Origin: Rhipidocladum racemiflorum
Lineage: Eukaryota > Streptophyta > Magnoliopsida > Poales > Poaceae
Assembly (NCBI GenBank): GCA_036346355.1
Contig: JAYEVF010000093.1
Coordinates: 45,635 to 109,634, forward strand
Reading direction: 5' to 3'
Length of the DNA: 64,000 nucleotides
The translations under genes were made by a program, and so were the position numbers. Below, one piece after another: positions 31,956 to 42,507 of the stretch. A model generated the notes under the pieces. That model was not told the origin of the DNA and did no database searches. It saw only the letters and a program-made list of their open reading frames with translations. Position 1 is the first letter of the stretch. Each line of letters opens with the position of its first letter.

Positions 31956-33965
31956 TGTGATGCCCTAGGTCTGAGAGCGATCCTAGTTCTTTTCCGTCGT
32001 GGTTGTTTCGAAAAGAGAGAAGTTTGGCCGGGAATTGATTAACTAAAGTTCATGCGACGTTTTAATATTTTTTTTGGAGCGTCGGGCTAGAATCAGTGGG
32101 CCGAGGACAACCTGGGCCGAGGCCGGGATTTCCCTCCCCACCTCTCCCTCCCCCTTCCCCTAAGTGGGCCGGCCCACTAGCCAAGGGGGGCGCCACCCCT
32201 TTTCCCCCTAACCCTAGGCGCCTCCTCCCTCTCCCTCTCCCTCCCCTAGCAGCCACCTCTCCCTCCCCTTCCTTCCCCTACGTGGTGGCTCAAGATCCGC
32301 CGCGAATCGCGAAGGAGAAGGCGAGGAGCGACTCCGTGGAGGCGTGGAGGACGAGCAGATCGCCGGTCGGGAGTTCATCGCGTGTTCTTCGTGGGTTCGC
32401 AAGGGAGAACACTAGGTAAAATTCCCAAACTTTTACCTCTGTTTTACCTAGGGATTAGGAGTGTATTAGATCTGGTGGTGAGGGTTTTGGATGGATCTTG
32501 TTGGGGGAGAAGGGTAGATGTTCACGTGGTGCTGTTTCTGGAAGGGGGGATTGTGCAGTGCGGATTGTTTCGCGTTTTACATGGCATAGATTATTTTTCC
32601 TGCCAAAACCTATAACTATAAAGTTGTATATAACGTCGAGACCTAGCTTCTATAATTTTTTCAGAATTTTTGGGGAAGTGTTCTGAGAGTTATCGCTGTT
32701 GCAAACCGACGAACAGAATCTGGGAACAGATTTCATCCACTGTGTTGGACGACTGTTTAAGCATATTTAACAGAGGAATTAGAATTTATGATCTTCTGGA
32801 AAGTTGTAGATCTCGTCAATATCTAGCTCCTGTAATTTTTTCATATTTTTATGTTCTGTAGAAAAAAAGATACGAAAAAGAGAATGGGGGTTGCTGCTGT
32901 TCGATCCGCACAGATCGGGGTTTCGGTGTTGGAAAAGGGGAACGGGTTGTAGGAATTGCGTGTCTGAGTTGTGTGATCAATTGTGGTGTTATTACATACT
33001 GGAAATATGCTTGTACAGGTGGTGCCCCTTCTGGACGCAACTAGATCCGTCGTCTACGTCGGTAAAGGCAAGTGGAAGTAGTGTATGGTTGAGCTATACA
33101 TCGTTGTTTGCATTGCCTTCGTTATATTTCCCGATGACATTAATCATACATGGTTTGATCATTTGCTAGGAAGATTGCAATAATTAGATTAGCAATGTGA
33201 TGATGTGCTTTGGCTTTGAACCATGAGTAAAGAGAAGAATGATGTTGCCTATTGGTTGAACTGTCTAAATAGTTCATCTCAATGTTATTTGTTTTTCTAT
33301 CCATGTTATATGATGGCATGCAAATATGTGGACTCAATGTGGAAAATTATGAATGAATTCATGCATGAAGCATTAACTGCATAATCATGCATTGGAAGTT
33401 TGTCGACACCAGCGTCTTGCGGCAGATACGGTACAACACCGTGTGTTCCTGAGAAAGGGCACGGTGAAGAGGATCATGGCATAAGCATATGCACAAGCAT
33501 GAGCATTTTATTGAGGTTGTGGTAGTCGATGTTGTGGTGTTGAATGTAAAGCATGTGGTGTGTTAAATTCTTGATGGATGTGATTATGTGTTAATTGTTC
33601 CGCTTGCTGAGATTACCCAATCTCACTTTGCTTGTGTTTTGTTGTTTTCAGGTAGCGTGCAAGAGACATAAGCATGAGGGGTGGGCTAGCAACACAATAA
33701 ACCTTCGAATGTCTTCACAACTCCCATGAACTAGTGTTTATTTAATACATTAGCTTGCTGAATTTCATTTACACTTAGACTATTTGTTGTTATGACTAAA
33801 CTTATTCTTGCTTATGGTTGGTTTAGACTTGTTGTCGCTAGTATTGTTGAATTGCTTATATTCCTGTTTGAATTGCTTATCATGAAATGCTTAGTAATGT
33901 CCTGTTTTTAGGGAGATCTTTGTCGAAATTTTCTTGTTCTATAGTTTAGTTTTAAGGGTGTTACA
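31956..33965 (+). repeat. 5' LTR of Tekay-2
   Basis: This 2,010-bp LTR is nearly identical to 39050-41053, differing by scattered substitutions and small indels. A pyrimidine-rich tract occupies 32125-32280. The hairpin at 33608-33625, a TTTTCAG at about 33646-33652 and AATAAA at 33696-33701 occur in that order near the 3' end. Confidence 0.93.
33608..33625 (+). other. LTR hairpin TGAGATT-ACCC-AATCTCA (Tekay-2, 5' LTR)
   Basis: A perfect 7-bp stem with a 4-base loop lies about 340 bp from the LTR end. The context GCTGAG...CTCAC and the following T-rich tract correspond to those of Tekay-1, but the stem bases differ on both arms. Confidence 0.65.
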
Positions 33966-33969
33966 GATT

Positions 33970-33980
33970 TGGTATCAGGC
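33970..33980 (+). other. Primer binding site of Tekay-2
   Basis: TGGTATCAGGC starts four bases after the LTR. It is the initiator Met tRNA complement with one change or loss compared with TGGTATCAGAGC. Confidence 0.85.
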
Positions 33981-34284
33981 GGGCTTTAGGTCCTTGGTGT
34001 ATGAATTTAGGAGAGATATTCTAACATGAACTAAAACTTTCTTTGTGTGAAATTAGTAACATTGCTTAGGTATAACTCTTAAAATTACCTTAGGGTAATA
34101 AACTTTTAATCTTGAATAGGATTGTTAATCAACTTTAAAATTGACACACTTGCACTATTAGGATGGGATGGGCTGCATTGCATGGCATGCGTCTGATCGA
34201 CTATATTTATTGTTTGATTGTGGGTGATTTTGTTATGCTTTTGTTGTTGTGGTGATTGTTTGCTTGCGGCTTGTTGGGTGCGAT
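33981..34284 (+). other. Leader of Tekay-2
   Basis: This AT-rich stretch leads to the gag ATG. I see no coding sequence or RNA gene in it. Confidence 0.5.
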
Positions 34285-35345
34285 ATGCCACCAAAGACGC
34301 AGCGTCTGATAGGCCGTTCGGGGGCCTCGCTCCCGAGCCGTCGGAGGCAGCTGAACCTACCAGTGAGGCGGGGTTTGGCGAAGATAGTGGCCGCCATGAG
34401 GGCGTCACAGGTGGAGTTGCGAGTCTTTGAGAGGCGCCTGAGCCGCCCAGCTGTGGCGCTGGTAGCGCTGTCTTGCCGCTGCGCGGCGGCCGGTAACATC
34501 AAGGCGAGGAGTGGGTTGGGCTGCGGTGGATAGCTTTGATGGGGTGGGCAATCCGATCGAGCGGCGGATTGGTTGTCCTATGTGGAGATGCAATGGGCGC
34601 TTTTGAGGTGGCGGCGCGAGGCGTGTCCGGCTTCGTGGCGCAGCTCTTGAATGGAAGCCCAGATCTGGTGGAGAAGTGCGCCGACCTCGAGGGGCGCCCG
34701 GTGACTCCTCTTGGGAGGAGTTTGTTCGGCAATTTGAGAGGAGGTTCTACCCCGCCACCTTCCTCGACAAGATGCAAATTGACTTGGGACAGTATGCCCA
34801 AGACAAGAAGGCGTGGCGGAGTACGAGGTTGGCTTCAACCGGATCGTGCGTTTGTGCCCCATGTGGCACGTGGCGAGGTGGAGAAGGCAAGGCGGTTCCG
34901 GCGGGGACTCCGTCTGCCATTCGCCATATCTTTGGGCGCTTTCCCCATTGTCAATTTCCGGACAATGGTGGAGCAAGCTCTGGGTGTAGAGCTGCAGCTG
35001 AACTACACCGAAGAGCATCGCAAACCTGCCACGGGAGAGCAGGTTAAGGGCCTCTCGAGAGAAGAAGGGCCAATCCTCTGGTACTTGGAATAAGAAGGAA
35101 GAATTTTCGTCACCGGCCCTATGGTGGCCGTCCTACTCGGCTGACACACCTCGGGAGGTGTGCCCGATCTGCGTGCCATAGTCACTCCTGGCATGGGGAT
35201 GGTATGTTTCCGTTGTGGCGATTCCCATCGCGCCCGAGTGCTCGTGGAAGGGAAGGTGCACCATCGTAGTCGGGAGGATCACAAGGATGTGGTGTGCCGT
35301 AAGAACCCCAACGGCAAGCTGCGTTGGTAGCCGGTGACATCCTCT
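34285..35345 (+). pseudogene. gag: gag remnant of Tekay-2
   Basis: A likely start ATG at 34285 begins MPPKTQRLIGRSG. The capsid region follows in shifting frames: EEFVRQFERRFYPATFLDKMQ near 34710-34775, then VEKARRFRRGLRLPFAI and FRTMVEQALGVELQL near 34875-34995. A zinc knuckle begins CFRCGDSHRA near 35204 and loses frame before its last Cys. Family members have one continuous frame, so this copy has at least three indels. The ATG choice rests on its position after the leader and on the basic N-terminus. Confidence 0.78.
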
Positions 35346-36100
35346 CCAGGTGGACAGCGGCAGGGGCGTGATGCATATGTTGCCATCAGCTCCTACTCTG
35401 CGGCACCTCCGGCGCCTACTCAGACTCCCTCGTTCTACCGGCGCCACTCTCGGGGACTTCTTGGATGCCCCGACTTCCACCGCCACCTTCCTCAGGACTT
35501 CGCCCGTGGGTCCCTGCGCCGACATATCCGGATCACGAGGCTGCACCATCTCGATCTACCCGAGTCCACGCTTTGCCCTCTTCGGGGATGCGGATCGTGG
35601 CAATGTGGTGACAATTACTATTTCTGTTAATTCTGTGGTTGCCGGTGTGTTGTTCGACTCGGCGCTAGCTACTCGTTTGTCTCTGTGGATTTTGTTGTTC
35701 GGCTGGTGCATGCGTGCGAGTTTGGGTGATGCCGTGGTGGTTAGTGCACCGCAAGGCTTGATTTCTAGTTCGAGAGTGCATCGAGTGTCACTTTACGTTA
35801 GGTGATGAGGAGTTCATGGCGAATCTGGTGGTGATTTCCTTGGAGCCATTTGATGTTATCCTTGGCATGGGTAGCTATCCCAGCACCAGCGGTGATTGAG
35901 TGCGCTTGGAGGGCGATCACCTTGCATGCTCCGTTTGGGCAAGAAATAACTTCCCAGGGGAGTGCTATGCGGTACTCCCTCTCCTTTTTGTGTAAGCTGT
36001 TCCCAAACTTCTGGATGTTGAAATCAGGGGTCCTCTAGTCCATGGTTGAGGGTCGAGAGGAGGAGAAGAGTTTGGAGGGCATTGCTGTAGTTTGCCGATA
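35346..36100 (+). pseudogene. pol: Protease region remnant of Tekay-2
   Basis: The active-site block reads VVAGVLFDS near 35636-35665, then runs out of frame where the Gly of DSG should follow. The second conserved block is visible as PFDVILGMG near 35845-35875, also next to a shift. A Pro/Arg-rich segment precedes it. The linker toward RT contains RYPDVFP near 36096-36120. Confidence 0.68.
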
Positions 36101-36850
36101 TCCAGATGTGTTTCCGGTGAGCTTAGGGATTGCCTCGGGCGGGAGACTATCTTCCGCATTGATCTTGTTCTGATGCGAGGCCGATTTATAAAACCCGTAT
36201 CGGATGGCTCAGATAGAGCAAGTTGAGTTGAAGAGGCAATTGGGCCGAACTCCTAGCTAAGGGGTTTATTAGAGTGAGCTCATCTCCTTGGCGGCTCCGG
36301 TCTTGTTTGTGGGGAAGAAAGATGGCACCAAGCGACTATGTGTGGACTACCGGGCGCTTAATCAAGTTACCATTAAGAACAAGTATCCATTGCCTCGCAT
36401 TGATGACCTTTTTGATCAATTGAGGGGTGCCAAACAAAGTATTCTCAAGATCGATTTGCAATCTGGGTATCATCGATTCTTGGATTAAGGAGGAGGATAT
36501 TGAAAAAGGCGGCTTTCAACCACGAGGTATGGGCATTTTGAGTTTGTAGTCATGTCTTTTGGACTAACGAATGCTCCTGCCGTCTTTATGGAAGCCATGA
36601 ACAGGATGCTCCATGAATATCTTGATGTCTTTATTGTCGTCTTCATTGGCGACATTCTTGTCTACTCGAAGTCAGGAGGAGGAGCACGTCGTGCATCTCG
36701 GTCTAGTTTTGGAGGCTCTTCGTAGAAATCAATTCTATGCCAAACTCAAGAAGTGCGCCTTTTGGTTGTCGGAGGTGAGTTTCCTTGGGCATGTCATCAA
36801 CCAAAGTGGTATCACAGATTGACCCAAAGAATGTTCTTCTTTGTGGTTGG
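36101..36850 (+). pseudogene. pol: Reverse transcriptase remnant of Tekay-2, FIGD in place of FIDD
   Basis: The core is readable as APVLFVGKKDGTKRLCVDYR, ALNQVTIKNKYPLPRIDDLF and LKIDLQSGYH (36288-36488). After a shift come FGLTNAPAVFMEAMNRMLHEYL and the catalytic box. The box reads FIGD (TTC ATT GGC GAC at 36642-36653) followed by ILVYSK, so the first catalytic Asp is Gly. Then VSFLGHVINQSGI follows near 36775-36815. Gly at this position would inactivate the polymerase if real. Confidence 0.83.
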
Positions 36851-37560
36851 ATGGCGAAAGACCGTCTAGTGTGGCCGGAAATCAGGAGTTTTCTTGGGTT
36901 GGCCAGGTTATTCACCAGCGCTTAGTGCATAATTTCTCTATCATAGCTAAGCCGATGACAAGGCTCACTCGAGAAAGGGTTTCCTTTCATCCAGACGAAG
37001 GAGTGTGAGACTAGTTTCAGGCAGCTAAAGAACAAACCGGTCAATGCACCTATTCTATCTTTACATGAGTGGCAAGCGATATACAGTGTATGCAGATGCC
37101 TCGAGATTGGTTTGGGTTGTGTGCTCATGCAAGAAGGCTGTGTCATTGCTTATGCTTCAAGGCAGCTGAAAACTCATGAGCAATTATCCCACCCATGATC
37201 TCGAGTTAGCCATTGTGGTTTTGCCTTGAAATTGTGGAGGCACTATCTTTATGGGGAATCTTGTGATATTTTCACCGATCATAAGAGCCTCAAATATATA
37301 TTCACCAGCGAGAGCTGAACTGCGGCGGCGTAGATGGTTGGAATTGATAAAGGACTTTGATGTGTCGATCCAAGTATCATCCGGCAAGGCTAATGTCGTG
37401 GCGGATGCCTTGAAGTAGAACAGTGTCCCCAAGACCGCTATGCCCTTGGTTGCGGAGTTGGAAGAGGACAGTCACTTCTTTGTTTTGCTAGGGTTGCGCA
37501 AGAGGAGACTCGGATGATCATTCGATCTTGCATACCCGAGCGGTTGTATGAGGCTCACCG
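36851..37560 (+). pseudogene. pol: RNase H remnant of Tekay-2
   Basis: DASRLVWVVCS near 37095-37130 is a shifted version of the family DASRLGLGCVL block. Then YPTHDLELAIVVLP-like sequence, LWRHYLYGESCDIFTDHKSLKYIFT near 37230-37305 and FDVSIQVSSGKANVVADALK near 37355-37415 follow. Key acidic residues are present but spread over several frames. The stretch to 37560 joins integrase and is decayed. Confidence 0.78.
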
Positions 37561-38480
37561 CGGGATCGTTTGCTTGAGAGGAGGTTCGGCGGAGGATTTC
37601 AGAGGAGAAACATCGGGATTTCAGCATAGATGTGCATGGTTCCATCCGGTTTAGAGGCCGTCTTTGTGTGCCTCGAATCGGATGTGAAGATGGACATTCT
37701 AAGGGAAGCCCATAGGACTCAGTATTCCGTTCACCCTGGCGAGACCAAGATGTATCGGGATCTGAAACAGAGTTTACGGTGGAAGAAGGATGAAGGTGGA
37801 TATCGCCAAGTATGTGGCTTCTTGTGGAGTGTGCCAGCAGGTAAGGCGAGCATAAGAGGCTGCGCGATCTGTTACAGACCATTGGAAATTCGGAATGGAA
37901 GTGGGAGCACATCACTATGGACTTTGTGATTGGGTTACCTCGCTGCGCCCCTTGAGTAGAGATGCCATTTGGGTGGTGGTGGATAGACTCACTAAGTCCG
38001 CACATTTTATTCCAATGAAGACGACCAATTCGACACCAGATCTAGTTCCCTTATACATGAAGGAAGTGCTTAGGCTCCATGGCGTGCCTAAATCGATTGT
38101 CTCCGATCGTGACACTAGATTTGTGTCCCTGTTTTGGCAGAGTTTGCATAGTGCTCTGGGAACAAAACTCTCTCTCAGCACATCTTTTCATCCCCAGACA
38201 GATGGCCAGTCTGAGCGGACCATCCAGACTCTAGAGGACATGCTTCGAGCGTGTGTTCTTTCTTGGAAAGGAAGTTGGGAGGATCACTTGGCCTTGGTAG
38301 AGTTTGCTTATAATAACAATTACCAGGCTAGCATTCGAATGGCCCCATTCGAGGCGCTTTATGGGCGAAAGTGTGTCTCAGCTTTCTTTGGGATCTGATT
38401 GGTGGAAATTCTTTGCGAGGTCAGGATTGGGTTCGAGGACCTTTGAAAGTCACGAGGAGATCTGACGAGAATCTCACGGC
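37561..38480 (+). pseudogene. pol: Integrase remnant of Tekay-2
   Basis: The zinc-binding region begins AHRTQYSVHPGETKMYRDLKQ near 37707-37775 and shifts before the CxxC. A 167-codon open segment (37895-38398) gives most of the core: DAIWVVVDRLTKSAHFIPMK, EVLRLHGVPKSIVSDRDTR with the second catalytic Asp, and FHPQTDGQSERTIQTLEDML with the Glu. WEDHLALVEFAYNNNYQAS and FEALYGRKC follow. The first catalytic Asp (TMDFVIGLP near 37915) is in another frame. Confidence 0.85.
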
Positions 38481-39038
38481 GCCCGAGGGCCGTCGGAGAA
38501 GAGTTATCTGCCGATAATGGGAGGCGGGATTTGGAATTTTAGGTGGGTGATCAAGTCCTTCTCAAGGTATCTCCAACAAAGGGTGTCGTCCGTTTTGGTA
38601 CCACCGTAAAGCTTAGCCCGAGGTACATTGGTCCGTTCGGTGGTGGCACGGGTGGGCAGTTTGGCCTCACGTGCGGAGTTCTTAGGACTCTTTGAGGGGA
38701 GTACATGATGTCTTCCATGTCTCTATGTTGCGGAAGTATCTTCATGACCCAGAGCGCAAGATTGACCTGGAGCCGATTACAGTTGAGCAAGACCTGACGT
38801 TGGAGTGTCGTCCACTTCGTATACTAGACTCCTCGGAGCGGGTCATGAGGAGAACCATCAGGTATGTGAAAGTTTTGTGGACAAATCGGTCAGCGGGAGG
38901 CAACTTGGGGCTGGAGGACCGGATACGGAAGAAGTATCCTGCGCTTTTTGAGAATCTGAAGGTAAAATGTTGTTTACTTTTTGCCTTTTTTTCTTTTAGC
39001 GCCGTAGCTAAAGGAGTAGATTCGGGACGAATCCTTTT
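38481..39038 (+). pseudogene. pol: Integrase C-terminus and chromodomain of Tekay-2
   Basis: After a decayed stretch, VHDVFHVSMLRKYLHDPERK near 38695-38760 is followed by LECRPLRILDSSERVMR and a chromodomain, RYVKVLWTNRSAGGNLGLED with RIRKKYPALFE (38855-38955). The chromodomain fold residues V-x-V-x-W and the C-terminal helix are recognisable. The usual EATWE part reads GGNLGLE, so the binding pocket is probably altered. The frame 38692-39054 is open through to the 3' LTR. Confidence 0.83.
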
Positions 39039-39049
39039 AAGGAGGAGAA
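39039..39049 (+). other. Polypurine tract of Tekay-2
   Basis: aaggaggagaa lies directly before the 3' LTR start TGTGATG. Confidence 0.85.
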
Positions 39050-41053
39050 TGTGATGCCCTAGGTGCGAGGCGATCCTAGTTCTTTTAAAGTCGTGGTTGT
39101 TTGAAAGAGAAGTTTGGCCGGGAATTGATTAACTAAAGTTCATGCGACGTTTTAATATTTTTGGAGGCGTCGGGCTGGCTAGAATCAGTGGGCCGAGGAC
39201 AACCTGGGCCGAGGCCGGATTTCCCTCCCCACCTCTCTCCCTCCCCTTCCCTAAGTGGGCCTACCACTAGCCAAGGGGCGCCACCCCCTTTCCCCCTAAC
39301 CCTAGGCGCCTCCTCCCTCTCCCTCTCCCTCCCCTAGCAGCCACCTCTCCCTCCCCTTCCTTCCCCTACGTGGTGGCTCAAGATACGCCCCGAATCGCGA
39401 AGGAGAAGGCGAGGAGCGACTACGTGGAGGCGGGGAGGACGAGCCGATCGCCGGTCGGGGTTCATCGCGTCATCTACGTGGGTTCGCAAGTGAGAACACT
39501 AGGTAAACTTGCAAAACTATTACCTCTGTTATACCTAGTGATGAGGAGTGTATAAGATCAGGTGGTGAGGGAGTTGTGTGGATCTTGTTGGGGGAGAAGG
39601 GTAGATGTTCACGTGGTGCTGTTTCTGGAAGGGGGGATTGTGCAGTGCGGATTGTTTCGCGTTTTACATGGCATAGATTATTTTTCCTGCCAAAACCTAT
39701 AACTATAAAGTTGTATATAACGTCGAGACCTAGCTTCTATAATTTGTTCAGAATTTTTGGGGAAGTGTTCTGAGAGTTATCGCTGTTGCAAACCGACGAA
39801 CAGAATCTAGGAACAGATTTCATCCACTGTGTTGGACGACTGTTTAAGCATATTTAACAGAGGAATTAGAATTTATGATCTTCTGGAAAGTTGTAGATCT
39901 CGTCAATATCTAGCTCCTGTAATTTTTTCATATTTTTATGTTTTGTAGAAAAAAAGATACGAAAAAGAGAATGGGGGTTGCTGCTGTTCGATCCGCACAG
40001 ATCGGGGTTTTCGTGTTGGAAAAGAGAGCGGGTTGTAGGAATTGCGTGTCTGAGTTGTGTGATCAATTGTGGTGTTATTACATACTGGAAATATGCTTGT
40101 ACAGGTGGTGCCCCTTCTGGGCCTTAACTAGATCCGTCGTCTCGTCGGTAAAGGCAAGTGGAAGTAGTGTATGGTTGAGCTATACATCGTTGTTTGCATT
40201 GCCTTCGTTATATTTCCCGATGACATTAATCATACATGGTTTGATCATTTGCTAGGAAGATTGCAATAATTAGATTAGCAATGTGATGATGTGCTTTGGC
40301 TTTGAACCATGAGTAAAGAGAAGAATGATGTTGCCTATTGGTTGAAGCTGTCTAAATAGTTCATCTCAATGTTATTTGTTTTTCTATCCATGTTATATGA
40401 TGGCATGCAAATATGTGGACTCAATGTGGAAAATTATGAATGAATTCATGCATGAAGCATTAACTACATAATCATGCATTGGAAGTTTGTCGACGCCAAC
40501 AGTCTGCGCGATCAGATGCCGACAACACCGTGTGTTCTGAAAAAGGGCACGGTGAAGAGGATCATGGCATAAGCATATGCACAAGCATGAGCATTTTACT
40601 GAGGTTGTGGTAGTCGATGTTGTGGTGTTGAATGTAAAGCATGTGGTGTGTTAAATTCTTGATGGATGTGATTATGTGTTAATTGTTCCGCTTGCTGAGA
40701 TTACCCAATCTCACTGCTTGTGTTTTGTTGTTTTCAGGTAGCGTGCAAGAGACATAAGCATGAGGGGTGGGCTAGCAACACAATAAACCTTCGAATGTCT
40801 TCACAACTCCCATGAACTAGTGTTTATTTAATACATTAGCTTGCTGAATTTCATTTACACTTAGACTATTTGTTGTTATGACTAAACTTATTCTTGCTTA
40901 TGGTTGGTTTAGACTTGTTGTCGCTAGTATTGTTGAATTGCTTATATTCCTGTTTGAATTGCTTATCATGAAATGCTTCCGTAATGTCCTGTTTTTAGGG
41001 GAGATGCTGTCGAAATTTTCTTGTTCTATAGTTTAGTTTTAAGGGGTGTTACA
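39050..41053 (+). repeat. 3' LTR of Tekay-2
   Basis: This is a 2,004-bp direct repeat of 31956-33965, with the same hairpin at 40696-40713. It ends GTGTTACA at the duplicated accat (41054-41058). Confidence 0.93.
40696..40713 (+). other. LTR hairpin TGAGATT-ACCC-AATCTCA (Tekay-2, 3' LTR)
   Basis: This is identical to the hairpin in the 5' LTR of the same element. Confidence 0.65.
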
Positions 41054-41913
41054 ACCATGCTTAGGGCTGTTCTAAAAAAGAACAATAAATTGTGGGAAGA
41101 ATGCTTGCCTCATATTGAGTTTGCTTATAATCGGTCTATGCATTCTACTACTAAGATGTGCCCTTTTGAGATTGTATATGGATTTGTACCTCATGCGCCA
41201 ATTGATTTGTTACCTCTGCCATCTTCGGAGAAATTGAATCTTGATGCTAAACAACGTGATGATATGATTATGAAAATGCATGAGACAACTAAAGAAAACA
41301 TAGAGCACATGAATGCTAAATATAAACTTCTTTGGTAGTAAGGGAAGGAAACATGTAACTTTTGAACCAGGCAATTTAGTTTGGTTGCATTTGCGTAAAA
41401 GATCGATTCCAGAATTAAGAAAATCTAAGTTGATGCAGCGAGCTGATGGTCCTTTCAAAGTATTGGCAAAGATTAATGATAATGCATACAAGCTTGAATT
41501 GCTGTGATTTTGGGGTTAGTCCCACATTCAACATTGCCGATTTGAAACCATACTTGGGATAAGATAATGAGCTTGAGTCGAGGGCGACTCAAATGCAAGA
41601 AGGTGAGGATGATGATGAAATCAATACCATAAATACGGCCATACCTACAAACCCAATGAAACCAACAATGTCATACAAGGGCCAATTACTCGAGCTCGCG
41701 CCGCGTCAATTCAATTACCAGGTGAATGCGTTCCTCGGGTTGCATACAAATAATTTAATGAATGGAATGCTATTTAATCCTTGTGATGATTTTATTGTCC
41801 TTAGGAACCAAGGAGAAGGACTCCCAAGCGTCAAGCATGAAGCCAATTCTTCCGGTGCACAAGTTATACTCGGATTCGGCCTCAAGGACAGCATCAACTT
41901 AAAACGACCATAA
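41054..41913 (+). pseudogene. pol: Integrase C-terminal part of CRM copy 2
   Basis: The gene resumes at the duplicated accat, with TMLRAVLKKNNKLWEECLPH, EFAYNRSMHSTTKMCPFEIV and PIDLLPLPSSEKLN (to 41338). After a frameshift come GRKHVTFEPGNLVWLHLRKR, MQRADGPFKVLAKINDNAY (41313-41507) and NIADLKPYLG in another frame. The last open part (41593-41913) begins MQEGEDDDEINTINTAIP and runs about 300 bases into the LTR. This reading of LTR sequence as protein is the CRM-type C-terminal extension. At least three indels break the frame. Confidence 0.86.
41598..41609 (+). other. Polypurine tract of CRM copy 2
   Basis: agaaggtgagga lies before the LTR TGATGATGAAATC. It carries one G to T change compared with copy 1. 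Confidence 0.75.
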
Positions 41914-42507
41914 CTTTTTATCCACAAGGGTGTTTGTGGTCTATGAGTACTGGTTTGAAATGTTTAGCGTCCTCTTTCCGAGTCGATGACAATCTGCAAA
42001 AATATTGGCATCACTTTTTCCAAACCGAGAAGACTTGGGCTTTGGGCCTTGTAATAGAGTTGTAGTTGTTATCCCTCTTTGCTTTGGGCGTGATTCCCAC
42101 CACCCTAGCTTTCATAAATAGCCGGACATCGGCTCCTTAGGGTTTTGGGTTTTATTTTATTAGTTTAGCCAAGTACAAACTTGATCCTGCGAGTTGTGTG
42201 GGACAGCCACCTTGTCAAGATTGTCAATAAGACTCCACTTTGTTTCGCCTCCACTTTTATCCGCAATTTCAGATTGCTTATCCTATTGTTCTTGCTTGTT
42301 CTTCGGTTGCTTGCGAGGAATTGAACCTCGTGTTCAGGTTGATCGTGCCCTACGGCAAGATCAATAACCCCGGAGTTGGTTTAGCGATTGCTAAGGCGCA
42401 TCGTCGTCGAATGGTGTAGTCGGATCGTCAAAGTCAACTCCAACAAATCGATCGTGTGTTTCTCATCGAAAGAGCGGGACACCCTCGGTGCCATCACGGC
42501 GCCATCA
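41610..42507 (+). repeat. 3' LTR of CRM copy 2 (898 bp)
   Basis: It matches the copy 1 LTR throughout apart from small indels, for example a deletion near 41965-41980. It ends GCGCCATCA and is followed by ctagcacttttcatcatttg, the same satellite position as after copy 1. Confidence 0.88.

Larger units (their letters stand above)
31956..41053 (+). mobile_element. Tekay-2: complete LTR chromovirus nested in CRM copy 2
   Basis: This 9,098-bp element has 2.0-kb LTRs (TGTGATGCCC...GTGTTACA), an iMet-type primer binding site, a polypurine tract and a perfect 5-bp duplication. Gag, protease, RT, RNase H, integrase and chromodomain are present in order on the plus strand, with many frame breaks. It belongs to the same lineage as Tekay-1 but a different family, since the LTRs are unrelated apart from the short hairpin region. 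Confidence 0.92.
24563..42507 (+). mobile_element. CRM-lineage retrotransposon, copy 2, with two nested insertions
   Basis: A 5'-truncated LTR, primer binding site, leader, gag-pol, polypurine tract and 3' LTR are present. The internal region is interrupted by a solo LTR at 29281-30733 and a complete Tekay element at 31956-41053; without them the element is about 7.4 kb. Its 3' junction with satellite is at the same satellite base as that of copy 1. The 5' satellite flank has been replaced by the antisense LTR. Coding frames are broken, several breaks being shared with copy 1. Confidence 0.88.

Noticed and set aside
32196..32222. Telomere-like cccctaaccctagg
   Set aside because: Only about two imperfect units, inside an LTR pyrimidine tract and repeated in the other LTR. 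It is not an interstitial telomere.
34285..35093. Possible host gene, GC-rich open frames
   Set aside because: Position between primer binding site and protease, together with the capsid and zinc-knuckle motifs, identifies it as Tekay-2 gag.
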